64,000 nt of DNA from Rhizobium grahamii (GTDB lineage Bacteria > Pseudomonadota > Alphaproteobacteria > Rhizobiales > Rhizobiaceae), in NCBI RefSeq assembly GCF_009498215.1, contig NZ_CP043498.1, forward strand, positions 3,512,001 to 3,576,000, written 5' to 3'. Of the stretch, positions 17,495-25,347 are shown piece after piece. The translations under genes were made by a program, and so were the position numbers. The notes beneath the pieces are model-generated. The model ran no database searches. It was not told where the DNA came from and was given only the letters and a program-made list of their open reading frames with translations. Each line of letters starts with the position of its first letter. Within the stretch, counting starts at the first letter, position 1.

Positions 17495-18501
17495 GCAATC
17501 AGCGCCAGGTCGCGGCGCTGGATCTGATAGAGGAGCGGTTCGCCCTTGGTGAACCGCTCTATTTCGTCGATTGCCATATCCCCAAGCCTTCCGCGCTCCA
17601 GCCCCACGGCGCCGGCGATGTGCGGCGTCAGGAAGACATTCGGCAGATCGTAGAAGGCCGACCCCTTCTCGGGTATTTCAGGATCCGTGACGTCGATGAT
17701 CGCGTCGATCCTTCCGGTCGCAAGCGTCTCAAGCAGCGCCGCTTCATCGATCAGCGCGCCGCGAGCCGTGTTGATCAGCGTGGCGCCGACCTTCATCAGC
17801 GACAGCTCGGCAGCGCCAATCATATGATGCGTCGACGGAAGCGAGGGGGCGTGCAGGGAGACGATGTCCGATCGTTTCATCAGCATCGCCAGATCGACCT
17901 TCTCGGTTCCGAGGCTGTGTGCCTCAACGGTATCGACGGTCGGATCGAAGAGGAGCACTTGATATTGGAACGGCCGCAGCAGCTCGATGACCCGTCGACC
18001 GATGCGTGAGGCGCCGACGATGCCGACCGTCCGGCGATAATTGCCGATCGCGAGCCGTTGCATCGCATGCGTCCGGTCGCGATCTCGATCGGAGACGTAG
18101 TGGTCGCGGAAGCGAAACACCTGCTTGCCGGCGAAGATGATCGCCGCAAGCGTGAATTCCGCTACCGGCACCGAATTGGCCTCGGCGGCATGCGTCACGA
18201 CAATCCCGGCCTCGAAGATCGGTTCACCGATGATGCCCTTCACGGTGCCAGCCGCATGGGCGATCAGCCGCAGCTGTGGGGCCGCCGCAAGCACCGCAGG
18301 CCCGACAGGCGGAGCGCCCCAGCCGGTAATAAGAATATCGGTCTTGGCGAGAATGCGCAGCGCGCGATCGTCGCTGAAATTCTGCAGCGGTTGAGGATCG
18401 AGAACATCGCCGATGCCAGCGAGCCGGTCCAATGCCTCGGCATTCAGGACGTGTTCGGTCCGGGACGGCTGCATCGCAAGCGCAATGGAGGGGCGCGTCA
18501 T
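17491..18501 (-). CDS. D-isomer-specific 2-hydroxyacid dehydrogenase
   Basis: A 336-aa NAD(P)-dependent enzyme interconverting 2-keto and D-2-hydroxy acids. The cofactor motif is GIVGASRIG (160-168), and the catalytic triad appears as Arg247 (NTARGAL), Glu275 (DVTDPEIPEKG) and His294 (LTPHIAGA). Its ATG overlaps the DUF2264 stop by 4 bp, so the two are coupled, and the gene is the last of the lacI-led unit. It may reduce a keto acid formed from the imported sugar. Substrate unknown. Confidence 0.88.
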   Translation of the reverse strand: MTRPSIALAMQPSRTEHVLNAEALDRLAGIGDVLDPQPLQNFSDDRALRILAKTDILITGWGAPPVGPAVLAAAPQLRLIAHAAGTVKGIIGEPIFEAGIVVTHAAEANSVPVAEFTLAAIIFAGKQVFRFRDHYVSDRDRDRTHAMQRLAIGNYRRTVGIVGASRIGRRVIELLRPFQYQVLLFDPTVDTVEAHSLGTEKVDLAMLMKRSDIVSLHAPSLPSTHHMIGAAELSLMKVGATLINTARGALIDEAALLETLATGRIDAIIDVTDPEIPEKGSAFYDLPNVFLTPHIAGAVGLERGRLGDMAIDEIERFTKGEPLLYQIQRRDLALIA

Positions 18502-20360
18502 GGCATTTGTCCCGGCGCTTCGATGGCGCTGACGCGGATGCCCGAGTTCGCCACCAGTGCTTCGAGTTCCTGAAGGTCAGGGGCACGAGGCGGCCTGGTC
18601 CAGGCGCCGGTTGCTGTGGCCGTGTCGTTGGCGGCAAGCACCGCCGTCATCAGGATCGTCTGGCCCGCTGGAATTTCGCCGCGCAACTGCGGCACCAGAG
18701 TTTTCGCGACGATCATGTTGGTGTTTGGCGGTGCCTTTTGCATCAGGCCCACGCGCGGAACCTGCGAGCCGATATCGACGATGCCGCTGAAGTCGGCCTC
18801 GCCGATGACGTAGGCACTCGGACCGTCAGCGACCAGCGTATCGAGCTCGAAATCCCGGCGTGCGATCGCAAAGCCCCCCTCTGCCGTCTGCAGCGGCCGG
18901 GGTGTGTTGATGCGGTGGACGCGGATGTGCCATGGCGCTGCCGGTACCAGCCAGGTCTCGACGTCCACATCCTGAAATGGCGACCACCTGGAATAGAGAA
19001 CCTCGCCTGCAAGCTTGGCCTCCTTGTTGGTCTCGCGAACCCGGTAATGCAGGCCGTCATCGCTGAAGGCGAGAGCGGAATCGAAGGCTGCGCCGGCGAA
19101 GCCGCGCTCGTCGGATTCGACGCTGAAGCCGTAGCGGCTGGAATAGGCGAACTTCGCGTATTTCTCCGTACCGAACCGCATCTGCAGGTTTTCCTGGCCG
19201 GAGGAAAGGGCGACGACATCGCCGCGATCACGCATCAGCACCATACCGGGATGACGCTGCGGCAGGACGCTCGCCGTTTCGACCGGCGGCGTTTCCCCTG
19301 CCGTCCAGAAAGGATGGTCCTCGGCCAGCGCCAGCGGCAGAAACGCCTTGAAGGCCCAATAGGGCGAACCGGCCGAATTGTAATTTTCAGACATCAGCAG
19401 GTTGGGATAGCCGAAGCCGATCGACAGAATGCCGTCGCGGTTGGTCATCGGCTTTTCCTTCCACCAGCGCAGGTGCTGCAGGCAGAGGCTCTTGACCTCG
19501 CCCCAGGGCAAAGCCTCGAGGTCGGCGAAGGCAAGGGCCGACCAGAAACCGGCACAGGCAAAGCGGTAAGTCAGGCTGCGGCCGAAGGGAACGGTCGCGC
19601 CATCCGAGCCGAACCACTGCTTGAAGTCATCAGCGAAAAGGAGCGCGCGTTCGCGGTAACGCTTCGCGTAGTCGTCATCGACGAGCTTGGAATAGATCAG
19701 CCCGTAGAAATGCATGGCGAAGGGAATGTAGTGGTCGATCCGGCGCACATTGCCGTCGCGATACCAGCCGTCACCGATGTAGAAGCCCTCGAGCTCCTCG
19801 AGATACTGCTTGGTCAGGCTGCGGTCGAAACTGGCGCCGACGCGATCGAGCGCGATGTCGACGAAGATGCGGAAGAATTTCCAGTTGTTGTCGGCATAGT
19901 CGAACTGCCGGGCATGCCTGAGATAGGCGACGACGTTATCTCGGGCCCGTCCACCAAGCGGCTCCCACACCTTCTCCGGCACCAGCGCCAGAGCAAAACC
20001 GAGCGCGGCAAGCTCCACCATCCGCTGGTCACGGCCGTTGACCGTGCCCCAATATTCCGGGTGTTTCGGATCGGTGCCGTTGGCGATGCCCTCTGCAAAC
20101 CGATGCCATTCCTTAAAGTCGCCTCCTCCGGCGCCAAGCGGCGCCAATCCCCAGAGCGGCCGTGCAAAGCCTTCGAGATCCGCTGCCGCGCGGTCGAAAT
20201 GCGCAGCCGCGCCGTCGAGCCGGACGCGGGCATTGCCTGTCGAAAAATAGGGGAGCAGCGGATCGAAGAGATCTCGAAGCGCCCGCGACATGTCCTCGCG
20301 CGTCTTCAGCGGATTGTTGGCAAGCGGATTTGCACTGGCAGGATCATAGGTCATCGGCAT
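18498..20360 (-). CDS. DUF2264 domain protein, putative glycoside hydrolase
   Basis: A 620-aa soluble protein without a signal peptide. The N-terminal two-thirds is recognised as DUF2264 (start NPLKTREDMSRALRDLF; GLAPLGAGGG; DGWYRDG and HYIPFAMHFYGL segments of an alpha/alpha toroid), and the C-terminal part is beta-rich. From memory, DUF2264 proteins have been linked to a beta-glucuronidase family (GH154); this should be verified. A cytoplasmic glucuronidase would fit the uxaC linkage by releasing glucuronate inside the cell. Two near starts exist (20360 and 20354); both have weak ribosome sites. It lies 29 bp after lacI and overlaps the hydroxyacid dehydrogenase gene. Confidence 0.78.
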   Translation of the reverse strand: MPMTYDPASANPLANNPLKTREDMSRALRDLFDPLLPYFSTGNARVRLDGAAAHFDRAAADLEGFARPLWGLAPLGAGGGDFKEWHRFAEGIANGTDPKHPEYWGTVNGRDQRMVELAALGFALALVPEKVWEPLGGRARDNVVAYLRHARQFDYADNNWKFFRIFVDIALDRVGASFDRSLTKQYLEELEGFYIGDGWYRDGNVRRIDHYIPFAMHFYGLIYSKLVDDDYAKRYRERALLFADDFKQWFGSDGATVPFGRSLTYRFACAGFWSALAFADLEALPWGEVKSLCLQHLRWWKEKPMTNRDGILSIGFGYPNLLMSENYNSAGSPYWAFKAFLPLALAEDHPFWTAGETPPVETASVLPQRHPGMVLMRDRGDVVALSSGQENLQMRFGTEKYAKFAYSSRYGFSVESDERGFAGAAFDSALAFSDDGLHYRVRETNKEAKLAGEVLYSRWSPFQDVDVETWLVPAAPWHIRVHRINTPRPLQTAEGGFAIARRDFELDTLVADGPSAYVIGEADFSGIVDIGSQVPRVGLMQKAPPNTNMIVAKTLVPQLRGEIPAGQTILMTAVLAANDTATATGAWTRPPRAPDLQELEALVANSGIRVSAIEAPGQMP

Positions 20361-20389
20361 TGCTCATGTCGGGGCTCGTGTCAGGGGTT

Positions 20390-21400
20390 CTAAACGGTGC
20401 CGCCGGCAATCGGGACGACGGCATGGCAGATCTGGCGGGCAGGGGCGGTCCGATCCCTGAAGCGCGCAACCATGAGATTGGCCGCCTCCCGGCCCAACGC
20501 CACGCGATCGACACGCATGGTCGACAACGGCGGGTTGGTCATCAGCGCACAGGGAAGGTCGTCGAAGCCGAGGATGGCGAAATCCTCAGGTACCCGCAGT
20601 CCGGCTTCAGTCACTGCTTCGAGAACGCCGACAGCAATGAAATCGTTCATGCAGAAGGCGGCAGTGAATCCGGCTTTCTCGGCGAGCACCTCAGTCGTCA
20701 GCTCATGCGCTTCCTGGGTCGCGCTGCCCTGAAAGCTCATCGCTACCAAGCGCCCTTCGGCGCCGTCCACCTCCCAAATCGCCGCCTTGAAACCCCGGAT
20801 GCGCTCGCGAATCGTGTTTCGATGAGATCCCGTCAGATGAAGGATCCGCCGATGGCCGGCATTCAGTAGCCGGGTCGTCGCTTCGTAGGCACCGAAGAAG
20901 TTCGAGGGCGCCGTGCCGTCGATCTTCAGCTGCGGATCGGTGCCATTGACCAGTACCGTCGGGATTGCCGCATCCTCGATCCACGCACGAAGCTCGGCGC
21001 TCGGATCGATCCCGACGAGGAACAGTCCATCCGCACCTGCTGTCTGCATGTAATCATGTACCACATCGGCGGTTGCCCGGTTCTCGCGGATCAGCCGTAC
21101 CTCAAAGGGCATGCCGGCATCGAGCGCGCCGGCGCGCAGGCCTTCAACGATCCCTTCGTAGAAGACACTAAGCCCGCCCGTCACGCCGTCGCTTGCAATT
21201 AGCGCGAGGGTGCCGCGTTGCGCGCCACCGGTCGTGCGGGATGAATAACCATTCTCGGCCGCCACCTTGAGAATGTGCTGGCGCACGCTTTCGCTGATGC
21301 CCGGCTCGTTGGCGAGCACGCGCGACACCGTGGAGACGGATACGCCTGCCATCGTCGCGATATCGGCCTGTCTCAGTTTCTTGGTTTTGATCTCGTTCAT
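20390..21400 (-). CDS. LacI family transcriptional regulator
   Basis: A 336-aa regulator with an N-terminal LacI helix-turn-helix (ADIATMAGVSVSTVSRVLAN, residues 13-32) including the hinge region to about 60, followed by a periplasmic-binding-protein-like sugar domain. It is the first gene of a leftward unit with DUF2264 and the hydroxyacid dehydrogenase, and divergent from the solitary binding protein at 21539. A 12-bp palindrome TGCAAATTTGCA in the shared promoter region (21422-21433) is its probable operator, so it likely controls both directions. Confidence 0.9.
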   Translation of the reverse strand: MNEIKTKKLRQADIATMAGVSVSTVSRVLANEPGISESVRQHILKVAAENGYSSRTTGGAQRGTLALIASDGVTGGLSVFYEGIVEGLRAGALDAGMPFEVRLIRENRATADVVHDYMQTAGADGLFLVGIDPSAELRAWIEDAAIPTVLVNGTDPQLKIDGTAPSNFFGAYEATTRLLNAGHRRILHLTGSHRNTIRERIRGFKAAIWEVDGAEGRLVAMSFQGSATQEAHELTTEVLAEKAGFTAAFCMNDFIAVGVLEAVTEAGLRVPEDFAILGFDDLPCALMTNPPLSTMRVDRVALGREAANLMVARFRDRTAPARQICHAVVPIAGGTV

Positions 21401-21411
21401 GAGTGCAGATT

Positions 21412-21433
21412 ATGCAAATAATGCAAATTTGCA
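21412..21433. promoter_or_regulatory. Putative LacI-type operator with direct repeat
   Basis: The perfect palindrome TGCAAATTTGCA (21422-21433) overlaps the second of two direct copies of ATGCAAAT (21412-21419 and 21421-21428). It lies 12-33 bp from the lacI start and about 105 bp before the binding-protein start. AT-rich central symmetry differs from the common CG-centred LacI sites, but position between divergent genes supports the call. Confidence 0.6.
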
Positions 21434-21538
21434 AGAAGAAGATAATTTGTTGCATTGGTGATTTTTTTGCGTAGTCTGCCCTGCACAAGCCCACCACGCT
21501 GTTGGAGGACGGTCGGGCAAAGAAAAGGAGGATGAAAA

Positions 21539-22828
21539 ATGCAGGTCAATCGCCGTTCATTTCTCATGGGCTCGGCCGGTATCGCTACTGGGCTGGCTTT
21601 CGGCGCCGGGAGCGCAATTCCGGCCTTTGCTGAGGACGCTAAACTCCGCGCCATGTGGTGGGGCTCGAACGATCGCGCCAAGCGCACCCTTGATGTCGCC
21701 AAGCTCTATGAAAGCAAGAATGCCGGCGTTTCGATCGTCGGCGAGTCGCTGAGCGGTGATGGCTACTGGACCAAGCTCTCCACTCAGATGGCCGGTCGCG
21801 CTATCGCGGATGTGTTCCAGCTCGAGCCCGGCACGATATCGGACTATTCCAAGCGCGGCGCCTGCCTCGCGCTGGACGAATTCGTACCCTCGACATTGAA
21901 GGTCGATTCCTTTGGCAAGGACATGCTGAAGCTGACGACGGTCGACAACAAGCTCTTCGGCATCGGTCTCGGCCTTAACTCCTTCGCGCTGTTCTTCGAC
22001 CAGACCGCCTTCGAGAAAGCCGGCATCCCGGTTCCGACGGCAGATCTCACCTGGGAGGAATACGCCAAGCTCGCGGTCGAATTGACGAAGGCCGGCGGCA
22101 AGGACAATTACTGGGGCGGTCCCTACGGTGCCCGCTACACCTACGTCTTCGATGCCTGGCTGCGGCAACGCGGCAAGAGCCTCTACAGCGACGGCAAGCT
22201 CGGCTTCAGCGTCGATGACGCGACGGCCTGGTACACCTTCTGGGAAGACCTGCGCAAGAAGGGCGGCACGGTCGCAGCCGACGTCCAGACACTCGACCAG
22301 AACACCATCGACACCAACGCGCTGGCGCTCGGAAAAGCGGCAATGGGCATGGCCTATTCCAACCAGCTCGTCGGTTACCAGCTGATCTCCAAGAACAAGC
22401 TCGCGATCACGCTGCTGCCGCGCGAAAAGAAGGGCGGTCCATCCGGCCACTACTACCGCCCGGCATTGATCTGGAGCGTCGGTGGTAGCACCAAGAACGG
22501 CGAGGCCGCGGCGAAGTTCATCGACTTCTTCGTCAACGACGTCGAAGCCGGCAAGATCCTCGGCGTAGAGCGCGGCGTGCCGATGTCGCCTGCCGTGCGC
22601 GAAGCGATCCTCCCGCAGCTCAATCCGACCGAGCAGGACACCGTGAAGTACATCAACCTGCTCAAGGATCAGGTCGGCGAGTATCCGGCCCCGGCCCCGC
22701 TCGGCTCGACGCAGTTCGATCAGCGCGTCTTCCGTCCGATTGCCGATGAGCTCGCTTTCGAGCGGACGACGCCCGCGGAGGCTGCGGCTCGTTTGCTGGA
22801 AGAGGGCAAGGAAACCATCAAGGGCTAA
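21539..22828 (+). CDS. Solitary sugar-binding protein, Tat-type signal
   Basis: A 429-aa extracellular solute-binding protein, preceded by an excellent ribosome site AAGGAGGA. The N-terminus NRRSFLMGSAG with following hydrophobic stretch and IPAFA is a twin-arginine signal. Mature residues LRAMWWGSNDRAKRT and the overall layout match the binding protein at 10718 (LRLIWWGSQPRADRT), so they are paralogues of slightly different specificity. No permease or ATPase gene follows; a stem-loop and a convergent gene come next. It probably feeds the MalF/MalG/ATPase set at 6.7-10.7 kb. Regulation is probably by the divergent LacI protein. Confidence 0.9.
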   Translation: MQVNRRSFLMGSAGIATGLAFGAGSAIPAFAEDAKLRAMWWGSNDRAKRTLDVAKLYESKNAGVSIVGESLSGDGYWTKLSTQMAGRAIADVFQLEPGTISDYSKRGACLALDEFVPSTLKVDSFGKDMLKLTTVDNKLFGIGLGLNSFALFFDQTAFEKAGIPVPTADLTWEEYAKLAVELTKAGGKDNYWGGPYGARYTYVFDAWLRQRGKSLYSDGKLGFSVDDATAWYTFWEDLRKKGGTVAADVQTLDQNTIDTNALALGKAAMGMAYSNQLVGYQLISKNKLAITLLPREKKGGPSGHYYRPALIWSVGGSTKNGEAAAKFIDFFVNDVEAGKILGVERGVPMSPAVREAILPQLNPTEQDTVKYINLLKDQVGEYPAPAPLGSTQFDQRVFRPIADELAFERTTPAEAAARLLEEGKETIKG

Positions 22829-22842
22829 TCGCCTGAGCCGAC

Positions 22843-22871
22843 ACCTTCGCGGTCACCCCTCTCGCGAAGGT
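22843..22871. terminator. Bidirectional stem-loop between convergent genes
   Basis: ACCTTCGCG and CGCGAAGGT form a perfect 9-bp stem with an 11-nt loop, 14 bp after the binding-protein stop and 22 bp after the convergent amidotransferase stop. No T-run is present on the plus side; it may stabilise or terminate both transcripts. Confidence 0.55.
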
Positions 22872-22893
22872 TCGTCGCGAAAGTCTGGCGGTG

Positions 22894-23625
22894 TTATCCA
22901 ACCGCCGCCAGCCTTTCCGTATCCACTACGATCATCCCCACCCAGTTGCGCGCAATTGCGGCACCGGTGGCGTCGGCATCGGCCGCATGGGCCTTCACGA
23001 GTGCGTCGTATCGGCCGAGCCAGCTTGCATCCATTCGCTCGATCGTCGTCCGAAACTCGGACTTCCAGCCGTCGACGATGTCGGAGCTCGCTTCGAAGTG
23101 AAACTGAGTTCCATAGGCCGCGCGCCCGATTCGAAACGCCTGATTCTGCGTTATCCCGCTCGCGGCAAGATGAGTGGCGGATGCCGGCAGGGTGAAGGTG
23201 TCGCTGTGCCACTGGAAGGTGGTGAAGCTCTCGCCGAGCCCGGCAAGAAAGGGATCGCTCTTGCCGCTTTCCGATTTGCTCACGTCCTGCCACCCGAATT
23301 CCAGACCCGCATCGAGGCGGTTTTCAGCTTCATAGGCGCGCGCCAGGATTTGCGCGCCGAGGCAAATGCCGAGCACGGCTTTGTCGGCCTCGGCAAAATC
23401 GCGCATCAGCAGGGCCAGCGCCGGCAGATAGGGGTGGTTCTCGTCGTCGAGCGCATTCTGCTCGCCGCCGAGCACGATGAGCGCGTCGTGGCTGCCGGTG
23501 CCTGAAGGCAGCTGGCCGTCGATCCACGGCCGGAAGCGCTCCACCTCTGCGTTCGCTTCGGCAAGGGCGATCCCGAGGGGGCCAAGCGGGGTGCTCTTCA
23601 TGTTCTCAATGACGGCGACGCGCAT
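22894..23625 (-). CDS. Class I glutamine amidotransferase-like protein
   Basis: A 243-aa stand-alone GATase1 domain similar to the GMP-synthase-like group. The nucleophile elbow GICLGAQ holds Cys88; His176 and Glu178 (GTQFHFEAS) complete the catalytic triad. The start at 23625 (MRVAVIENMK) is favoured by GGAGAG 5 nt upstream; a longer in-frame reading is not needed. Such proteins release ammonia from gamma-glutamyl compounds or act as gamma-glutamyl hydrolases; the substrate is not known. It is divergent from the SelW-like gene. Confidence 0.85.
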   Translation of the reverse strand: MRVAVIENMKSTPLGPLGIALAEANAEVERFRPWIDGQLPSGTGSHDALIVLGGEQNALDDENHPYLPALALLMRDFAEADKAVLGICLGAQILARAYEAENRLDAGLEFGWQDVSKSESGKSDPFLAGLGESFTTFQWHSDTFTLPASATHLAASGITQNQAFRIGRAAYGTQFHFEASSDIVDGWKSEFRTTIERMDASWLGRYDALVKAHAADADATGAAIARNWVGMIVVDTERLAAVG

Positions 23626-23738
23626 CCGGCTCTCCTGTTCGTTGATTGCGACACGAACACCATGCGTCGGTCGATTGCAATATGCGGCGCGCGGGATTAT
23701 CGCAGTTCGCAACCGGAACAGGAGAACCGAGGGTAGCC

Positions 23739-24035
23739 ATGAGCGAAACGAAGCCCCGAGTTACAATTCTCTATTGCACCCAGTGCAACTGGTTGCTGCG
23801 CGCCGGCTGGATGGCGCAGGAACTGCTGCAGACCTTCTCGGACAGCCTCGGCGAAGTGGCGCTGATACCCGGCACCGGCGGCAATTTCGAGATCCGCGTC
23901 GATGGCGATCTCATCTGGGAGCGAAAGCGGGACGGCGGCTTCCCCGGTCCGAAGGAACTGAAGCAGCGGGTGCGCGACATCATCGAGCCCGATCGTGATC
24001 TCGGCCATGTCGATCGCGCGTCGCTGGAAAGCTGA
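23739..24035 (+). CDS. SelT/SelW/SelH (Rdx) family thioredoxin-like protein
   Basis: A 98-aa protein of the Rdx family of small redox proteins. It has the short thioredoxin-like fold start VTILYCTQCNWL with the redox motif C13-T-Q-C16, where selenoprotein members carry Sec in place of the second Cys, and the family GTGGNFEIRVDG and GGFPGPKELKQRVRD segments. The start at 23739 is preceded by GGAGAACCGAGGG. Function of bacterial members is not settled. It is convergent with the BA14K-like gene, 3 bp away. Confidence 0.85.
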   Translation: MSETKPRVTILYCTQCNWLLRAGWMAQELLQTFSDSLGEVALIPGTGGNFEIRVDGDLIWERKRDGGFPGPKELKQRVRDIIEPDRDLGHVDRASLES

Positions 24036-24038
24036 TCA

Positions 24039-24479
24039 TCAATCGTAAGGCGAATTGCACGTCTTGTAGATGCCTTCGTAGGTCACGAAGCGATCGGTTC
24101 TCGGGTTGTAGCTGCGGTATTGATTCCGACACCATTCCACATGGAAGCTCTGGGTCTCCTTCGGCGGAGGCAAAACCTTCGCCGCCGGCGGCGGCGCGTA
24201 GTAGAGCGGTGCGCGCCCTTGCGCGCCCGGTCGGTAATAGTAGGGCTGTTGCCCCGCCGCCGTTGGTGGCCGGTAGTTCGGCTGGACGTACGACGGCCGG
24301 AAGGACTGGCGCTGCCCGAAGGTAAAGCAGCCGCGCGGATCGCACATCGTCGAATCCACCTTCATGATTCGCGCGTCGGGCGTGGCAGGCGCGAATCGCT
24401 CGCGCGGCATCGCGGAAAGCTGCCCGGCGGATATCACCGTCAGGACGATCATCAGCCAGGACACATGCAAAGCGGTCAT
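24039..24479 (-). CDS. BA14K-like secreted protein
   Basis: A 146-aa protein with an N-terminal signal sequence (HVSWLMIVLTVISAGQLSA), a Pro/Tyr-rich low-complexity middle (about 55-105) and a C-terminal HVEWCRNQYRSYNPRTDRF block with two cysteines typical of the Brucella BA14K family, a group of immunoreactive, lectin-like surface proteins in Rhizobiales. The start at 24479 is used because GAGGAG lies 7 nt upstream; another ATG at 24506 is less well placed. Function in free-living relatives is unknown. Confidence 0.72.
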   Translation of the reverse strand: MTALHVSWLMIVLTVISAGQLSAMPRERFAPATPDARIMKVDSTMCDPRGCFTFGQRQSFRPSYVQPNYRPPTAAGQQPYYYRPGAQGRAPLYYAPPPAAKVLPPPKETQSFHVEWCRNQYRSYNPRTDRFVTYEGIYKTCNSPYD

Positions 24480-24611
24480 CGCATCGCTCCTCTTTTTTAT
24501 CATCATATAGGACGGCGCCGAAAACGGCCATATTCCCGCAGATCCACGGCGACCATTCTTCGCTCTCCGGTCGATTTTTTGCGAGCTGTCGCGAAAACTT
24601 CAAAAAGCCTG

Positions 24612-24640
24612 TTGACACCGAGAGGCCACCCCCGTACATG
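24612..24640 (+). promoter_or_regulatory. tRNA-Leu promoter
   Basis: TTGACA (24612-24617) and TACATG (24635-24640) are 17 bp apart, and the tRNA begins 10 bp after the -10 box, the normal layout for a stable-RNA gene. Confidence 0.7.
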
Positions 24641-24650
24641 GCTCTCCGTC

Positions 24651-24737
24651 GCCCAGATGGCGGAATTGGTAGACGCGCCAGCTTCAGGTGCTGGTACCCG
24701 AAAGGGTGTGGAGGTTCGAGTCCTCTTCTGGGCACCA
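24651..24737 (+). tRNA. tRNA-Leu (anticodon CAG)
   Basis: An 87-nt gene including an encoded CCA. The acceptor stem GCCCAGA pairs with TCTGGGC, the anticodon stem CCAGC/GCTGG encloses TTCAGGT with anticodon CAG, a long variable arm (CCCGAAAGGG) marks a class II tRNA, and the T-loop is GGTTCGAGTCC. Reads CUG codons. The 3' end lies near an integrase remnant, and such 3' ends are common integration sites. Confidence 0.97.
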
Positions 24738-24744
24738 TTCCATT

Positions 24745-24772
24745 TTGAGAAACGTAGATTTCTCAATTATTT
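24745..24772 (+). terminator. Terminator of tRNA-Leu
   Basis: TTGAGAAA and TTTCTCAA form a perfect 8-bp stem with a 6-nt loop, 7 bp after the CCA end, followed by TTATTTC. Confidence 0.65.
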
Positions 24773-24824
24773 CAAGATGTAGATGATCCTGTCAGTACGC
24801 TCTCCGGTCCACCGGAGGACGGTT

Positions 24825-24971
24825 ATGGGACAAGTCTTGAAATACGCTAGACCTGCGAAAGTCGGGACTTGGCGGTATCTTTGGCGGATGCCAAAGGCAG
24901 CCCGCAGCATCGTAGATCCCACAGATTTCTTGGTGCTCTGCCGCGCGATTTCATGTCACCGAACAGGCTGA
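24825..24971 (+). pseudogene. Truncated integrase N-terminus (arm-binding domain remnant)
   Basis: A 48-codon frame with GGAGG 6 nt before its ATG. The residues KYARPAKVGTWRYLWRMPKA followed by ARSIVDPTDFL resemble the opening of phage-type tyrosine recombinases, in which a Tyr/Arg-rich arm-binding segment (WxYRRRVPKxxRxxxGxTEF) leads the protein. Everything after it, including the catalytic domain, is missing. It starts 88 bp downstream of the tRNA-Leu 3' end, the normal place for an integrase gene. Overlaps the last bases of the convergent gene at 24956. The resemblance is judged by eye and the call is tentative. Confidence 0.45.
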
Positions 24972-25291
24972 TAGTGCCCCCGGCGGGGAACCTGCGTTCC
25001 CGTCGTAGACAGGCCGTCACGGTCGCAGACATACACCAGCGTCGGCATTCCGCCTGAGCGGAAGATATCGTCATAACGGCGGCGAATGAGCCTTGTCTCG
25101 GTACGGCAGCTGAATTGCTCTTCCTCGGTCTTGTCGGGCTGCGATTTGACGCCGGGCAGGTCCTTGTAGGGGTAGAGTGATTGGATACCAGGTTCACCGG
25201 CGCGCTTCCAGTCCGTGGCTTCGCCTGTTGTCGCCGACAGAATGGCCACGCCGACCGCCACGCAAGCGATAGTTTTCCGACCAATTCTCAT
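24956..25291 (-). CDS. Hypothetical secreted protein
   Basis: A 111-aa protein with an N-terminal signal (KTIACVAVGVAILSATTGEA, residues 6-25), then a short mature part with two Cys (FSCRTE and VYVCDRD), which may form a disulfide in the periplasm. No family is recognised. It lies 56 bp downstream of the gumC-like gene on the same strand and could be co-transcribed with it. Confidence 0.55.
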   Translation of the reverse strand: MRIGRKTIACVAVGVAILSATTGEATDWKRAGEPGIQSLYPYKDLPGVKSQPDKTEEEQFSCRTETRLIRRRYDDIFRSGGMPTLVYVCDRDGLSTTGTQVPRRGHYQPVR

Positions 25292-25347
25292 CTCTGCCTC
25301 GGACAGTCACATCTACCCATCGGATGTAGGCATCCGGAGGGGAAGCA

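Noticed and set aside
18432..20393. 653-codon open frame opposite the DUF2264 gene
   Set aside because: Antisense shadow: Arg/Gly/Glu-rich product, no family features, no ribosome site; the minus-strand gene is well supported.
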